NCBI RefSeq assembly: GCF_014199535.1 | Contig: NZ_JACHNV010000007.1 | Location: 110,158 to 174,157 of the forward strand | Source of the DNA: Hymenobacter latericoloratus | GTDB lineage: Bacteria; Bacteroidota; Bacteroidia; Cytophagales; Hymenobacteraceae | Direction of reading: 5' to 3' | Length of the DNA: 64,000 nt | Shown: positions 44,996 to 53,898 of the stretch, in pieces | Position numbering within the stretch: the stretch's first letter is position 1 | Layout of the letters: each line of letters starts with the position of its first letter | The notes under the pieces: model-generated | Told to the model about the DNA's origin: nothing | Databases searched by the model: none | The model's input: only the letters and a program-made list of their open reading frames with translations | Made by a program: the position numbers and the translations under genes

Positions 44996-45102
44996 CTATT
45001 TATTTTTTAGCACTCCTCGAACGCCACATAACCTGTCGGCAATGCCTTCGGGCTTATCCAGCATTCGCAGTAACTGGCCGGCGCCGGAGTTGCGGAGGCT
45101 AT
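44996..45102 (-). pseudogene. Decayed copy of the ATPase 3' end
   Basis: The minus strand encodes LDSLRNSGAGQLLRMLDKPE, then GIADRLCGVRGVLKNK and a TAG at 44996. The intact ATPase ends LRNSGAGQLLQMLDKLESIA, then GGLSGIREALKRE. The block ctggccggcgccggagttgcgg is identical in both. There is no upstream ATPase sequence here, so it is a 3' fragment copied with its following DUF3592 gene. Confidence 0.8.
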
Positions 45103-45504
45103 CTAAGGGAAATATTTCCATACGGCGTATACCAAACCGCTAATACCGAAGGCAACAGTCATCCAGTCACCGAAGCTTAGTCCTTCTCCATCAATACTCA
45201 TGCTGTTTGAGTCGGCCGGATCAAAACGCACTGTGACTTGGTCGCCTTCTTTATAGCGGTCCGCCGTGATGCCAAAGCTGGAGCGGACTGTTACCAGTTC
45301 CTGCTGAGCATTCTGGAAACGGACTACCGGATAGAAGGCCGGGGACTTGCCTGCTTCGTGCTCAATCCAAATTACTATGCCGGCCGCTGTTTTGCCGGTT
45401 CTTTGTAGTCGAAACTTTTGACGCACTCTGAACAGGGAAACCAGCGTGATAATCACACTAGGAACCGCTACAAGAATGAAACCTACGATATCAGTACTCT
45501 TCAT
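45103..45504 (-). CDS. DUF3592 membrane protein
   Basis: This 133-residue protein follows the ATPase stop by 14 bp and is therefore in its transcript. Membrane helices are at the N-terminus (IVGFILVAVPSVIITLVSLF) and C-terminus (MTVAFGISGLVYAVWKYF), around FYPVVRFQNAQQELVTVRSSFG and GDQVTVRFDPADSNS. Its last codons overlap the decayed ATPase copy. Its presence directly after the ATPase suggests a membrane role linked to it. Confidence 0.8.
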   Translation of the reverse strand: MKSTDIVGFILVAVPSVIITLVSLFRVRQKFRLQRTGKTAAGIVIWIEHEAGKSPAFYPVVRFQNAQQELVTVRSSFGITADRYKEGDQVTVRFDPADSNSMSIDGEGLSFGDWMTVAFGISGLVYAVWKYFP

Positions 45505-45518
45505 GACATCTGTGGTGC

Positions 45519-48500
45519 TTATTCCCGTTTCAACGCCTCCCGAATCCCACTCAGGCCCCCGGCAATGCTTTCGAGCTTGTCGAGCATCTGCAGGAGCTGG
45601 CCGGCGCCGGAGTTGCGGAGGTTGTCGCGGAAGGTGGCTTTGATTTCCTGCCAGCGGGCTTCCTCGTTGGGGGTGAGCCAGCCCAGCAGCTCGCGCAGCT
45701 TGAGCAGGTTGGCTTCGGTGGCGCTGGTGAGAGTTTGGGCTTCGCTTTCGTAGTGGGCGGCCAGCAGGTCCGTGATTTCCTGGTCGTTCATTACGGGGCG
45801 CACTTTTTCGGCTAGCTTGTTCATGTTGCGGTAGGAACCCTGCAGCTTGAACGGCGGCTCGGTGCGGTAGGCGTCGGCCTGGGCGGCGCTGGCAATGTAG
45901 GCCGCATTTACCTTGGCCACTACGTCGCGCAGGCGCAGCAGCTTTTGCAGCACGGCCACGTACTCGTTCAGCTCCTCGGGCGAGTGGTTGCCTTCCAAGC
46001 TCAGGCCGTCCTGCTGCCCGGTTTCGGCGAGGCGGATGAGGGCGGGCACGTCCTGGGGGCTTTGTGTGGCGAGGCGACCCAGGGCGGCGTTGCTGGTGAG
46101 GGCGTTTTCGAGGTAGGAGAGGCGGAAGGCTTCCTCGGAGCCGGTGCTCAGGATGTCGCCGAGGTTGTAGATGTCGGCGCGGTTGGCCAGCATGTCGGGC
46201 AGCTGAAACACGTCGCCGCTTTCGGTGTAGGGGTTGCCGGCCATCACCACCGCCACCTTGCGGCCGCGGAAGTCGTAAGTGCGGGCGCGGCCCTCGTACA
46301 CGCCCTCCATCTTGCGCTGGGCGTCGCAGAGGGAGATAAACTTCTGCAGAAACTCGGGGTTGCAGTGCTGGATGTCGTCCACGTAAATCATCACGTTGTC
46401 GCCCATCTCGAAGGCCAGATTCAGCTTCTCCAGCTCCTGCCGCGCCCCGGCGTTGGGGGCCTGGGCGGGGTCAACGCTGGTTACGGCGTGCCCGATGGCC
46501 GGCCCGTTGATCTTCATGAAGATGAGGCCTAGCCGGTTGGCCACGTACTCCATGAGGGTGGTTTTGCCGTAGCCGGGCGGCGAGATGAGCAGCAGCAGGC
46601 CCATGAGGTCGGTGCGCTTGCCCTCGCCCGCCGTCCCGATCTGCTTGGCCAGGTTGGCCCCAATCAGCGGCAGATATACTTTATCAATCAGCTGATTGCG
46701 CACAAAGGAGGTAAGCACCCGCGGGCGGAAATCTTCCAGGCGCAGGTCCTGGGCGGCCCGCACCAGCAGCTGCTTCTTCAGCTCCTGAAACTGCTCGAAC
46801 TGCGGCACCAGCACCCGGTCATAGTGCAGAAGCCGGCGGCGGAAGTCGGGGAAGTTGAGCTGGTAGCTGCGGTTTTCGAGGATGCGCGGGTGGCTGCCCT
46901 GGAGGTTTGTGAGCGTTTCGAGGGTAGGGGTGTGCACGACGCGGGCGGGGTCGTAGGTTTGGGTGAGCAGGAGGACGGCGCATTCGAGTGCCTCACCCCC
47001 CGGCCCCCTCTCCTTCAGAGAGGGGCGGCCTGACGATTGGGGCTCCAGACTCTTTGGGTGAGGATGGACTATTGGAACAGTCGATTGTGCCGCCGTGGCT
47101 CCCCCTCTCTGAAGGAGAGGGGGCCGGGGGGTGAGGCAGCTATTTACCCACTGCCGTACTAGGTTAAACTGCGCTACCGGCTGGTCCTGGAGCTGGTCGA
47201 TGGACTGCTGGAACAGCTCCGTGGCCTGGCGCTCCTGCAGCTGCTTCTGGAACTGCTGGTACAGCTCGGCGGCTTCGGCGGCAATGATGAATTTGTTGTT
47301 GGTTGTTAGTTGTTGGTTGCTGGTTAGTTCTGGCGTTAGAGAATTCTTAATTCCTAATTCTTCATTCTTAATTAGCGAAGCGAAGAGGTAGTCGCCGGCT
47401 TCCGCTACCTGGCTTGGGGTGAAGAGGCCGGTTTGCTGGGCGAAGGTTTCCACGGCGGCTTGCAGCTCGGCTTTCAGCTCGTAGAACTCCTGGGAATCGG
47501 GGAACACCTGCAGGAGCACGCCGATGCCCTGCAGCTGCCGCTCCCAGTGGGCGCGCTGGTCGGGGTCGGCAAAGCGCAGCCAGTAGAGGGCGGCGGCGGC
47601 GCGGGTGTCGGCGGGGTAGCGGAGCAGGTCGGCGGTGCGGGTGAGGCGCACCAGGGCCGTGAGCAGCAAGGCGGCGTCGTGGTCGTGCACGCCTTTGAGG
47701 TAGCCTTCCTGGTAGCGCGCGGCCATGAACTGCTGCACGTAGGCCAGTAGCTCGGCGGCGCTGAGGTGGCCTAGCTCCGTTACGGACAGCACGGCGGAGC
47801 GGCCCGCTTCCGCATCGGCGGGCGTAGGGTGCTGGGCCGCCTGCAGAATGCGCCAGGCCAGAAACTCGGCCCGATACACATCCTGGTTTTCCGACACAAC
47901 GGTTTGTTCCCACACTGGCCTAGCGGCCAGCAGGGCGGGGTCGTTGATTTTCTGGAAGAAGTTGGTGCCGGTGAGGTGGTAGTGCAGGTCGCCGTCGCGC
48001 AGCACCACGGTCAGCTCTAGGGGCTGGGTGTTGACGGTGAAGGCGTGGGGGCCGAACTTGAGGGTCTGGCCGCCGTCGGCAAACAGGTCGGCCCGGTCGC
48101 GGAGCTGGCGCACGGCGTCTTCGCGCAGGGTTTTGAGGCGGCTCTGCACGTCGTCGGCCTTCACCGAGTCGCCGAGGCCTAGCAGTTCTTGGGCCGTCTG
48201 GCGCACCTTCTCCACCATCACGTCGGCGGCAAAGTAGCCGTTGATATCCGCCACCGATTCCAGGCGGGTGAGGCGGCTCTGCACCGCTTTCAGTAGCCGC
48301 TCCGCACTTTGCAGCAGAGCCGTGGCGCGCTGGTTGCGGGCGGCTACCAGGGCCGTTTTCTTCGACTCGAAAGCTTCTACTACCTGCTCGCGCCGGGTGG
48401 TAAGCTGCTCAATGAACTGGTCGAAGTCGGGAAACTTGCCTTCCAGCTCCTCCAGCTGCACCATGAGCTTGGTCAGGTACTCGTCGCACTTGGCGGGCGT

Positions 48501-50582
48501 GTCCGAGAGGTCGAGGTAGTTGGTGAGGGCCTGCTCCAGCAGCTTGAGCTGGGCGGTGAATTCAGCCTGGGCCTCGGTGCCGGCCAGGGCCTGCCGCCGC
48601 CGCTTCAGCGCCGCCCGAATCTGGTTGAAGCGGGCGTACACCGTCGAGATGTTGTCGATGATGGCCGTGGTCTGGGTGGGGTCGGGGATGGGCAGGTTGC
48701 TCACCACCTCAATCAGCAGCTCCAGCTCCTGGGCCACGGCGGTGGCTTCCTGCTCGCGCTGGTCGGCCTCCACAGTTTTCTGCACCTGTTCCACGCCGTC
48801 GGCAATAGCCTGCACGCGCTGGGAGTAAGGCGCCAGGGCATCGGGCTTGAGCAGGAAGTCCACGGTTTGGGTGGCCACTTCCTTGCTCAGCTCCTCTAGG
48901 CCAGTGGCGTGCTGTTCCACGGCTGGCAGCTCTACGTAGCGCAGTTCCTTGAGCGAAATTACCTCGCCCCGAACCCCACGCAGCTCACCCAGCAGCTGCA
49001 CAAACTCCGTCACGGTATCGGGCGCCGAGCGACGGATACGACCCATCAGCTCGTCGGCCTTCTGGAAAACGGTTTGGGTTTGTTGGGCGGTGTTCTTGCG
49101 GATGCTCTGCACCTTCTCAAACTCCTCCACGGCGGCCGTAGCCGTCTGCCGGATTTCGCCCAGGGGCTCGGCCAGGGCCTGGGCCGCGGGCTCGCGCAGC
49201 CAGTGGTAGGCGTCGGTGAGGCTAGTCGTTTGGCGGATCAGGTCGAGGTAGAGGCCGGCGTAGGAGTCGTCCTTGCTGGTCAGCGTCAGGACCTCCTGCA
49301 CCTCGCTCATGGCCCGCACAATTTCCTTGTTGCCCAGCTTGTAGAGGTAGGAATCGGAGGTGACGGGCAGCTCAAAATCTGGGGCCGTGTAGGGCGTCTG
49401 CCAGATCTGCACGGCGTGGTGCTTCTTGGGCTCGTCGTCGGCCCGGAAGTAGCACAGCTCCCCGTTCTCGAACAGGGCGTAGCCGTGGCACACAATGGGG
49501 TTATCGACGCGCTGGGCAATGCGGTTGTAGCTCAGCAGCAGGTAGGTGCCCTGGTCCTTGTTGTAGAACACGTACAGGAAGTCCTCCCCGTTCGGCGACA
49601 CGACGCGCTTTTCAAACAGCATCTCCCGCAGGCCGTTGTCGAACAGCTTGTTGTCGCCAGTTTGCAGGTAGAAGCCGTGCGGGAAAATCAGTCCCTGCCC
49701 GTCGGGCAGCAGCACGCAGGCATCGGCCAGAGCATCGAGACGTTGCGCTGTTTTGAGCTTGTGGTTGAAGATGAAGTAGCGGTACTGCTGCTCCTGGTAG
49801 GGCCGGATCTTGAGCAGAATCAGGTTGCCGACCACCGCAAAGTAGATTTCGGAGTCGTCCAGGGTCTGGTCCTTGTTATCGACTGGCTCACTCAGAATGC
49901 CCTGCCCGGTGCTGGTGTTGTCCTCCACCTTGATGGTTAGGTCGCCCCCGATGGTTTCCACGAACACCTTGTCCTCGATGCTGATGTGGGGGTGCTTGCC
50001 GCCGCGCTGCATGTCGCGGGTGGCGCGCTTCCATTGGAACTCGTGTTGGGGCGGGAAGGTGTACTCGTGGTCGGAGCGGTTGTCGAGGTAGGTGAGCGTG
50101 TCGCCCTGCAGGAGCCACTTGAACGTCTTCACATCCGAGGCGCTCTTGCCCACCCGAAACACCATGAACAGGTGGGTGCCCAGCACCGCAAACTTCACGA
50201 ACTGGGTATTCTTGTAGTAGCGGTACAGGTTGCGAAACTCCTCCAGAAACTGCGGATTCTGCAGCAGCCCCAGCCCCAGCGGCCGGAAATCGTGCTCCGC
50301 GTACTCATACACCCCAAACACGTCGGCCAAGTCCGGCTCCGCCTTCAGCCCCAGCACCACGTTATACCCGAAGATGAACCGTTGCCCCACCGGCACCATG
50401 TCCCAGGGTACACAGTTGTTTTCGGTGGTAATGCGGCCGGTGCCGATCAGGCGCGTATCCACCGCCCCAAATACCTGCTTGCGCTCGGTGTTCAGCTTGT
50501 CGAGGCGCTGGCGCAAGTCGGTGCTGCTCTTGAGCAGGCGGTTACGGAGGATTTCGTAGGTGCCGGTTTCGAGTTGTTCCAT
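45519..50582 (-). CDS. Giant AAA+ ATPase of the 'DNA repair ATPase' family
   Basis: From the ATG at 50582 the protein has 1687 residues. The first 450 are beta-rich (GTYEILRNRLLKSSTDLRQRL, a WD-like set of strands), 450-900 are long coiled coils, and the AAA+ core follows a helical middle part. Walker A is SPPGYGKTTLM (Lys1340), Walker B VMIYVDDIQ (about 1400) and sensor 1 VVMAGNPY. Family members cluster with flotillin, PspA and YqiJ genes, as here; despite its name, DNA repair is not shown. Two stretches unlike the family, about residues 1070-1098 and 1149-1198, are repeat DNA translated in frame. Confidence 0.87.
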   Translation of the reverse strand: MEQLETGTYEILRNRLLKSSTDLRQRLDKLNTERKQVFGAVDTRLIGTGRITTENNCVPWDMVPVGQRFIFGYNVVLGLKAEPDLADVFGVYEYAEHDFRPLGLGLLQNPQFLEEFRNLYRYYKNTQFVKFAVLGTHLFMVFRVGKSASDVKTFKWLLQGDTLTYLDNRSDHEYTFPPQHEFQWKRATRDMQRGGKHPHISIEDKVFVETIGGDLTIKVEDNTSTGQGILSEPVDNKDQTLDDSEIYFAVVGNLILLKIRPYQEQQYRYFIFNHKLKTAQRLDALADACVLLPDGQGLIFPHGFYLQTGDNKLFDNGLREMLFEKRVVSPNGEDFLYVFYNKDQGTYLLLSYNRIAQRVDNPIVCHGYALFENGELCYFRADDEPKKHHAVQIWQTPYTAPDFELPVTSDSYLYKLGNKEIVRAMSEVQEVLTLTSKDDSYAGLYLDLIRQTTSLTDAYHWLREPAAQALAEPLGEIRQTATAAVEEFEKVQSIRKNTAQQTQTVFQKADELMGRIRRSAPDTVTEFVQLLGELRGVRGEVISLKELRYVELPAVEQHATGLEELSKEVATQTVDFLLKPDALAPYSQRVQAIADGVEQVQKTVEADQREQEATAVAQELELLIEVVSNLPIPDPTQTTAIIDNISTVYARFNQIRAALKRRRQALAGTEAQAEFTAQLKLLEQALTNYLDLSDTPAKCDEYLTKLMVQLEELEGKFPDFDQFIEQLTTRREQVVEAFESKKTALVAARNQRATALLQSAERLLKAVQSRLTRLESVADINGYFAADVMVEKVRQTAQELLGLGDSVKADDVQSRLKTLREDAVRQLRDRADLFADGGQTLKFGPHAFTVNTQPLELTVVLRDGDLHYHLTGTNFFQKINDPALLAARPVWEQTVVSENQDVYRAEFLAWRILQAAQHPTPADAEAGRSAVLSVTELGHLSAAELLAYVQQFMAARYQEGYLKGVHDHDAALLLTALVRLTRTADLLRYPADTRAAAALYWLRFADPDQRAHWERQLQGIGVLLQVFPDSQEFYELKAELQAAVETFAQQTGLFTPSQVAEAGDYLFASLIKNEELGIKNSLTPELTSNQQLTTNNKFIIAAEAAELYQQFQKQLQERQATELFQQSIDQLQDQPVAQFNLVRQWVNSCLTPRPPLLQRGGATAAQSTVPIVHPHPKSLEPQSSGRPSLKERGPGGEALECAVLLLTQTYDPARVVHTPTLETLTNLQGSHPRILENRSYQLNFPDFRRRLLHYDRVLVPQFEQFQELKKQLLVRAAQDLRLEDFRPRVLTSFVRNQLIDKVYLPLIGANLAKQIGTAGEGKRTDLMGLLLLISPPGYGKTTLMEYVANRLGLIFMKINGPAIGHAVTSVDPAQAPNAGARQELEKLNLAFEMGDNVMIYVDDIQHCNPEFLQKFISLCDAQRKMEGVYEGRARTYDFRGRKVAVVMAGNPYTESGDVFQLPDMLANRADIYNLGDILSTGSEEAFRLSYLENALTSNAALGRLATQSPQDVPALIRLAETGQQDGLSLEGNHSPEELNEYVAVLQKLLRLRDVVAKVNAAYIASAAQADAYRTEPPFKLQGSYRNMNKLAEKVRPVMNDQEITDLLAAHYESEAQTLTSATEANLLKLRELLGWLTPNEEARWQEIKATFRDNLRNSGAGQLLQMLDKLESIAGGLSGIREALKRE
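46990..47137. repeat. Paired inverted repeat element (copy 2), in frame within the ATPase gene
   Basis: Arms 46990-47025 and 47102-47137 are 36-bp perfect inverted repeats around a 76-bp spacer. Each arm holds its own small palindrome (cccctctc..gagagggg). The total of 148 bp interrupts the reading frame without a stop; the translated text includes LTPRPPLLQRGG and RPSLKERGPGGEAL, recognisable as repeat-derived peptide. Confidence 0.85.
47287..47376. repeat. Low-complexity insert within the ATPase gene
   Basis: The A/T-rich segment consists of ttgttggttgttagttgttgg-like and ttaattcctaattcttcattctt-like runs. It is translated as KNEELGIKNSLTPELTSNQQLTTNNK, very unlike the Ala/Gln/Glu-rich surrounding helices. 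Such asparagine-rich text is typical of dispersed repeats in this group. It is in frame. Confidence 0.7.
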
Positions 50583-50593
50583 GGGGTAGGGGC

Positions 50594-50659
50594 CTAGCTC
50601 TAGTTGCCTCACCCCAACCCCTCTCCGAAAAGGAGGGGGGCTCTAGTTGTAGCTTTTAG
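50594..50659. repeat. Repeat element half (copy 3, left)
   Basis: ctagctctagtt is followed by gcctcaccccaacccctctccg and a gaggggggctctagttgtagc edge. The unit is in inverted orientation to that at 51383-51430, and the two bracket the secreted-protein gene at 50696-51373. Confidence 0.6.
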
Positions 50660-50695
50660 AGGTAGTAATTAGGGCTAGAATCTAGTTGTAGATGA

Positions 50696-51373
50696 TCAGA
50701 AGTTCGAGCGAGAATTGTATTTCCGGGTGCGTAGTATCTCGCCGGTGTGAGCGTTTAGAATAATTTTTCTGACGTTGGACGCAAAGTCAGTTTTGCGTTG
50801 ACGCACAATGATGATCCACCGTAGCACGCCCAACTCGGAGGAATAGCTTAGTTCAGCTCGAATGTCCTCTGGCCGGTTGCTTTTGCGGAGTACCTTTTTG
50901 CGCCGTGCTACCTGAAGTGCTGCGCTTCTCGAAATCAAGTGGCCTCTTTCCGGATGTCGGCTTATTTCCGGTAGTGTAAGGTCATTAACAGGCTGGCCCC
51001 ATTTATCTAGTCCCACTTGGGCAATAGCATCCTGAAAAGCAAAGCAGAGATAATAGCTGCACACATTCCACTTGATGTCGTTGGGCTGGCTTAACACGCT
51101 GTCTATGTCAACAGCTCGTCCTTCTAAAAACCTGATCTGGGAATAGGCGGCTTCGCCCAGACGGTCCTTCATATAGTAGGCCAGCTTATAGCGGACGTTG
51201 GCCGGCAGCTCACTCAGCGAGGTTATAACTTTTGAAGGCGAAATAAGAGGCCCACAGTGGATGGATGCAGTTAAGGTGCTATCCTCTGCTGATGCACGAG
51301 GGTGTTTCTGCGCACGGACAGTGTAGGAGCTTCCTATTAATATCAGCAGTACAAACCAAAACCGATATGCCAT
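50696..51373 (-). CDS. Secreted hypothetical protein bracketed by repeats
   Basis: This 225-residue protein has a signal peptide (YRFWFVLLILIGSSYTVRAQ). The mature part includes LSELPANVRYKLAYYMKDRLG and a C-terminal PepSY-like stretch (LQVARRKKVLRKSNRPEDIRAEL...RKIILNAHTGEILRTRKYN). The name is not certain. GC content is clearly lower than in the flanking ATPase and flotillin genes. It interrupts what is otherwise a tight flotillin-ATPase neighbourhood and lies between inverted repeat units, so it looks like an acquired cargo gene. Confidence 0.6.
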   Translation of the reverse strand: MAYRFWFVLLILIGSSYTVRAQKHPRASAEDSTLTASIHCGPLISPSKVITSLSELPANVRYKLAYYMKDRLGEAAYSQIRFLEGRAVDIDSVLSQPNDIKWNVCSYYLCFAFQDAIAQVGLDKWGQPVNDLTLPEISRHPERGHLISRSAALQVARRKKVLRKSNRPEDIRAELSYSSELGVLRWIIIVRQRKTDFASNVRKIILNAHTGEILRTRKYNSRSNF

Positions 51374-51382
51374 AAAAAATAG

Positions 51383-51430
51383 AGCTAGTTCCCCCTCTCC
51401 TTTTTCGGAGAGGGGGCTAGGGGGTGAGGC
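51383..51430. repeat. Repeat element half (copy 3, right)
   Basis: agctagttccccctctcc is followed by a loop (tttttc) and ggagagggggctaggggg, then tgaggc. The stem 51391-51400 / 51407-51416 is perfect. Its edge gcctcaccccc (minus strand) matches copy 2 and the left half at 50594. Confidence 0.6.
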
Positions 51431-51451
51431 GCCCCTTAGCGCCGTAAGCGC

Positions 51452-53620
51452 TTACTTCAGCTCCAGCATCCGCGCTGGCTTATCCCCGATGCCCAGCGCC
51501 GTGGCGGTACCGGCCAGCTGGGTGATGGTGGCCCGGGTGGCGTCGTCGCCGGCTTGGTTCATCATCTTCAAGAGCAGGGCCGAGACGCTGAGGTTCTTCA
51601 TATCTTCACTGCTCAGGCCGAACTGGTCCACGAAGCGGCGGAGGTTGGTTTTGAAGTCGCCGCCGCCGTCGAGGGGGAAGAAGGCGTCTTTCACGGTGCC
51701 CAGCACTTCGGAGTTCTGCACGGCACGGTCAATCATCTTGCCTTTGGTGATGGAGCCGATGATCTGGTCGAAGAACATCGTTTCGCCACCCACAATGTCG
51801 ATTTTGGCGGCTTTGAGGGCCTCGCCGATAACGTCGGCCTGGGAGGCGGCAATGTCTTTCTGGATGCTGATCTGGGCCAGCTCCACCGACTTCTCCTTGT
51901 CGAGGCGCAGTTTGAACTCCTCGTGGTCTTTGCCTACCCCGTCGAGCTTTTTCATGGCGTCGGCCTTGGCTTCGATGCCTTTGGCTTCGACGGCGAATTT
52001 CTGCTCCGATACGGCGGCTTCGGCCAGGCCTTTCTTCTGGTCGGCGTCGGCTTTGGCCTGAATGATGTCGGCGTCGGCAAGGCCTTTTTCGCGGTTTATT
52101 TTGGCGGCTACCAGACCCAGCTTCTCGTCGGCTTCGGCTTGGGCGCCGGCTTTGGCTTGAATGGCCTGGGCTTCGGCCGTAGCGGTGAGCTGGAGCACGG
52201 TGGCCTCGGTTTCGCCTTCCTTCTGACGGGCAGTGGCTTTGGCCTGCATCACTTGGGCTTCGGCTAGGCCTACGGCGGCGGCTTTGCTGGCTTCGGCTTC
52301 GGCCAGGGTCCGGATGGCCTGAGCTTTAAACTCGGCGGCAGCTTTTTCAGCTTCCGCATCAATCAGGGCCTGCTTGGCGCGGAACTCGGCGGCCTGCTTC
52401 TCCATGTCGGCGTTGCCTACCAGGGCCACCGTAGCGGCTTCGGCCTGCTGCTTGGCAGCGGTCAGGGCTACCAGCTTTTCGCGGTCGGCCTGGGCCTGGG
52501 CGCGGGTGTCCTTGATTTTCTCTTCTTCCTGCACCGTGGCCTTCTCCACCGTAATTCGCTCCCGAATGATGGTCTGGATGTTCTTTTTCTCTTCTTCCAG
52601 GGCCTTTTCCTTTTCAATCTGGGCCAGGGCTACAATCCGCTCCCGCTCGTTGGCTTCCAAGGCCTGGGCCTGAGCCACGCGCTCGGTCTCCACGGCGTCG
52701 GTGCGCTGCTTGTTGCGCTCGGCCACCAGCACCTGCCGGTCGCGGTTCTGCTCGGCAATGCGTACTTCCTCTTCAGTCGTAATGCGGGCGCGCTCTGATT
52801 TCAGGCGCTCTTCCTGCTGAATCTTCTCGGTTTCAGCCAGCTCGCGGGCCCGGATGCTGGCAATTTCCCGCTTCTGCTTTTCCTGGTTTTCGGTGAGCTG
52901 CTTGTCGAGCTGCAGAATGGTTTCCTGGGCCTCTACGTCCTGCTTCTTGATGGTTTTTTGCTGCTCGCGCTGAATCAGGTTAGCCTGAATCTTCTGCTCC
53001 GAGGTCAGGGCAATAATCTTCTTGATGCCCTCGGCATCCAGAATATTATCCTGATTCAGGGACGTGAGCGGGGTTTGCTCCAGGTAGTCGATGGCGCAGT
53101 CGTCGAGCACGTAGCCGTTGAGGTCGGTGCCGATGATGGTCAGAATCTGCTGCTTGAACTGCTCGCGGGAGTTGTAGAGCTCAATGAAATCGAAGTGCTT
53201 ACCCACGGTTTTGAGGGCTTCCGAGAACTTCGCATCGAAGAGATTTTCGAGGGCGGCGGGGTCGGAGGCGCGGTGGGCGCCGATGCTCTGGGCCACGTTG
53301 ATGACGTCCTGCTCGGTTTTATTGACCCGCACGAAGAAGTTCACCTTCACGTCGGCCCGCAGGTTGTCTTTGCACACCAGCCCCTCGGAGCCGGCCCGGG
53401 ATATGACAATGGTTTTGAGCTTGATGTCCATCACCTCCAGCTTGTGCAGGACGGGCACCACCAGAATGCCGCTGAATGATACCTTGGTGTCGCCCAGGCC
53501 GGTGCGCACCAGGGCTTCGCCCTGCACCGCTTTCTGGTACATGCGGGCCACCAGGGCCAGAAAACCCAATACGAGGAGGGCGACGATGACAATCACCGCC
53601 AGGGAAAGTTGTTCCAGCAT
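51452..53620 (-). CDS. Flotillin family protein (YqiK-like)
   Basis: This 722-residue protein has one N-terminal membrane helix (LAVIVIVALLVLGFLALVA), a band-7/SPFH domain at about 30-200 (FFVRVNKTEQDVINVAQSIG, LYNSREQFKQQIL), then about 400 residues of Ala/Glu/Gln/Lys coiled coil (QTIIRERITVEKATVQEEEK) and a C-terminal domain (GGETMFFDQIIGSITKGK, VGETMFF-like). Flotillins assemble into membrane scaffold cages. Lying between YqiJ-like and ATPase genes, it is the likely membrane scaffold of this machine. Confidence 0.93.
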   Translation of the reverse strand: MLEQLSLAVIVIVALLVLGFLALVARMYQKAVQGEALVRTGLGDTKVSFSGILVVPVLHKLEVMDIKLKTIVISRAGSEGLVCKDNLRADVKVNFFVRVNKTEQDVINVAQSIGAHRASDPAALENLFDAKFSEALKTVGKHFDFIELYNSREQFKQQILTIIGTDLNGYVLDDCAIDYLEQTPLTSLNQDNILDAEGIKKIIALTSEQKIQANLIQREQQKTIKKQDVEAQETILQLDKQLTENQEKQKREIASIRARELAETEKIQQEERLKSERARITTEEEVRIAEQNRDRQVLVAERNKQRTDAVETERVAQAQALEANERERIVALAQIEKEKALEEEKKNIQTIIRERITVEKATVQEEEKIKDTRAQAQADREKLVALTAAKQQAEAATVALVGNADMEKQAAEFRAKQALIDAEAEKAAAEFKAQAIRTLAEAEASKAAAVGLAEAQVMQAKATARQKEGETEATVLQLTATAEAQAIQAKAGAQAEADEKLGLVAAKINREKGLADADIIQAKADADQKKGLAEAAVSEQKFAVEAKGIEAKADAMKKLDGVGKDHEEFKLRLDKEKSVELAQISIQKDIAASQADVIGEALKAAKIDIVGGETMFFDQIIGSITKGKMIDRAVQNSEVLGTVKDAFFPLDGGGDFKTNLRRFVDQFGLSSEDMKNLSVSALLLKMMNQAGDDATRATITQLAGTATALGIGDKPARMLELK

Positions 53621-53784
53621 GGAAATAGGGGGTAGGAGTAGGAAATAGACTCAGGAAAGAAAGAGCACCCACGGCGGGGCGCCGGTTAACAAAAGGCAAA
53701 GGCAGGGAGCCTACCGGGTTTCGGGCCCGGGCGGGGGGTAGGGAATAGTGGATGATGGGGGCCGCAGATCGGGCCGGTTGCCGC

Positions 53785-53898
53785 TCAGGGAAACAGCCAC
53801 TCGGCCAGCCAGGCAAACAGGTCGGCCAGCAGCCCGTCGAGCAGCAGGCTGCCCAGCCAGTGCCAAAACGCTTTGAGGGTACCCAGCAAATCAATCAT
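53785..53898 (-). CDS. 37-residue hydrophobic peptide gene, overlapping the PH-like gene
   Basis: The ATG (53898) lies inside the last codons of the PH-like gene, giving an 8-bp overlap, and the frame ends TGA at 53785. The product, MIDLLGTLKAFWHWLGSLLL plus DGLLADLFAWLAEWLFP, has five Trp and mostly Leu/Ala, with charges placed as in an amphipathic or transmembrane helix. Translational coupling and position in the flotillin cluster support a real membrane microprotein, but no family is known to me. Confidence 0.5.
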   Translation of the reverse strand: MIDLLGTLKAFWHWLGSLLLDGLLADLFAWLAEWLFP

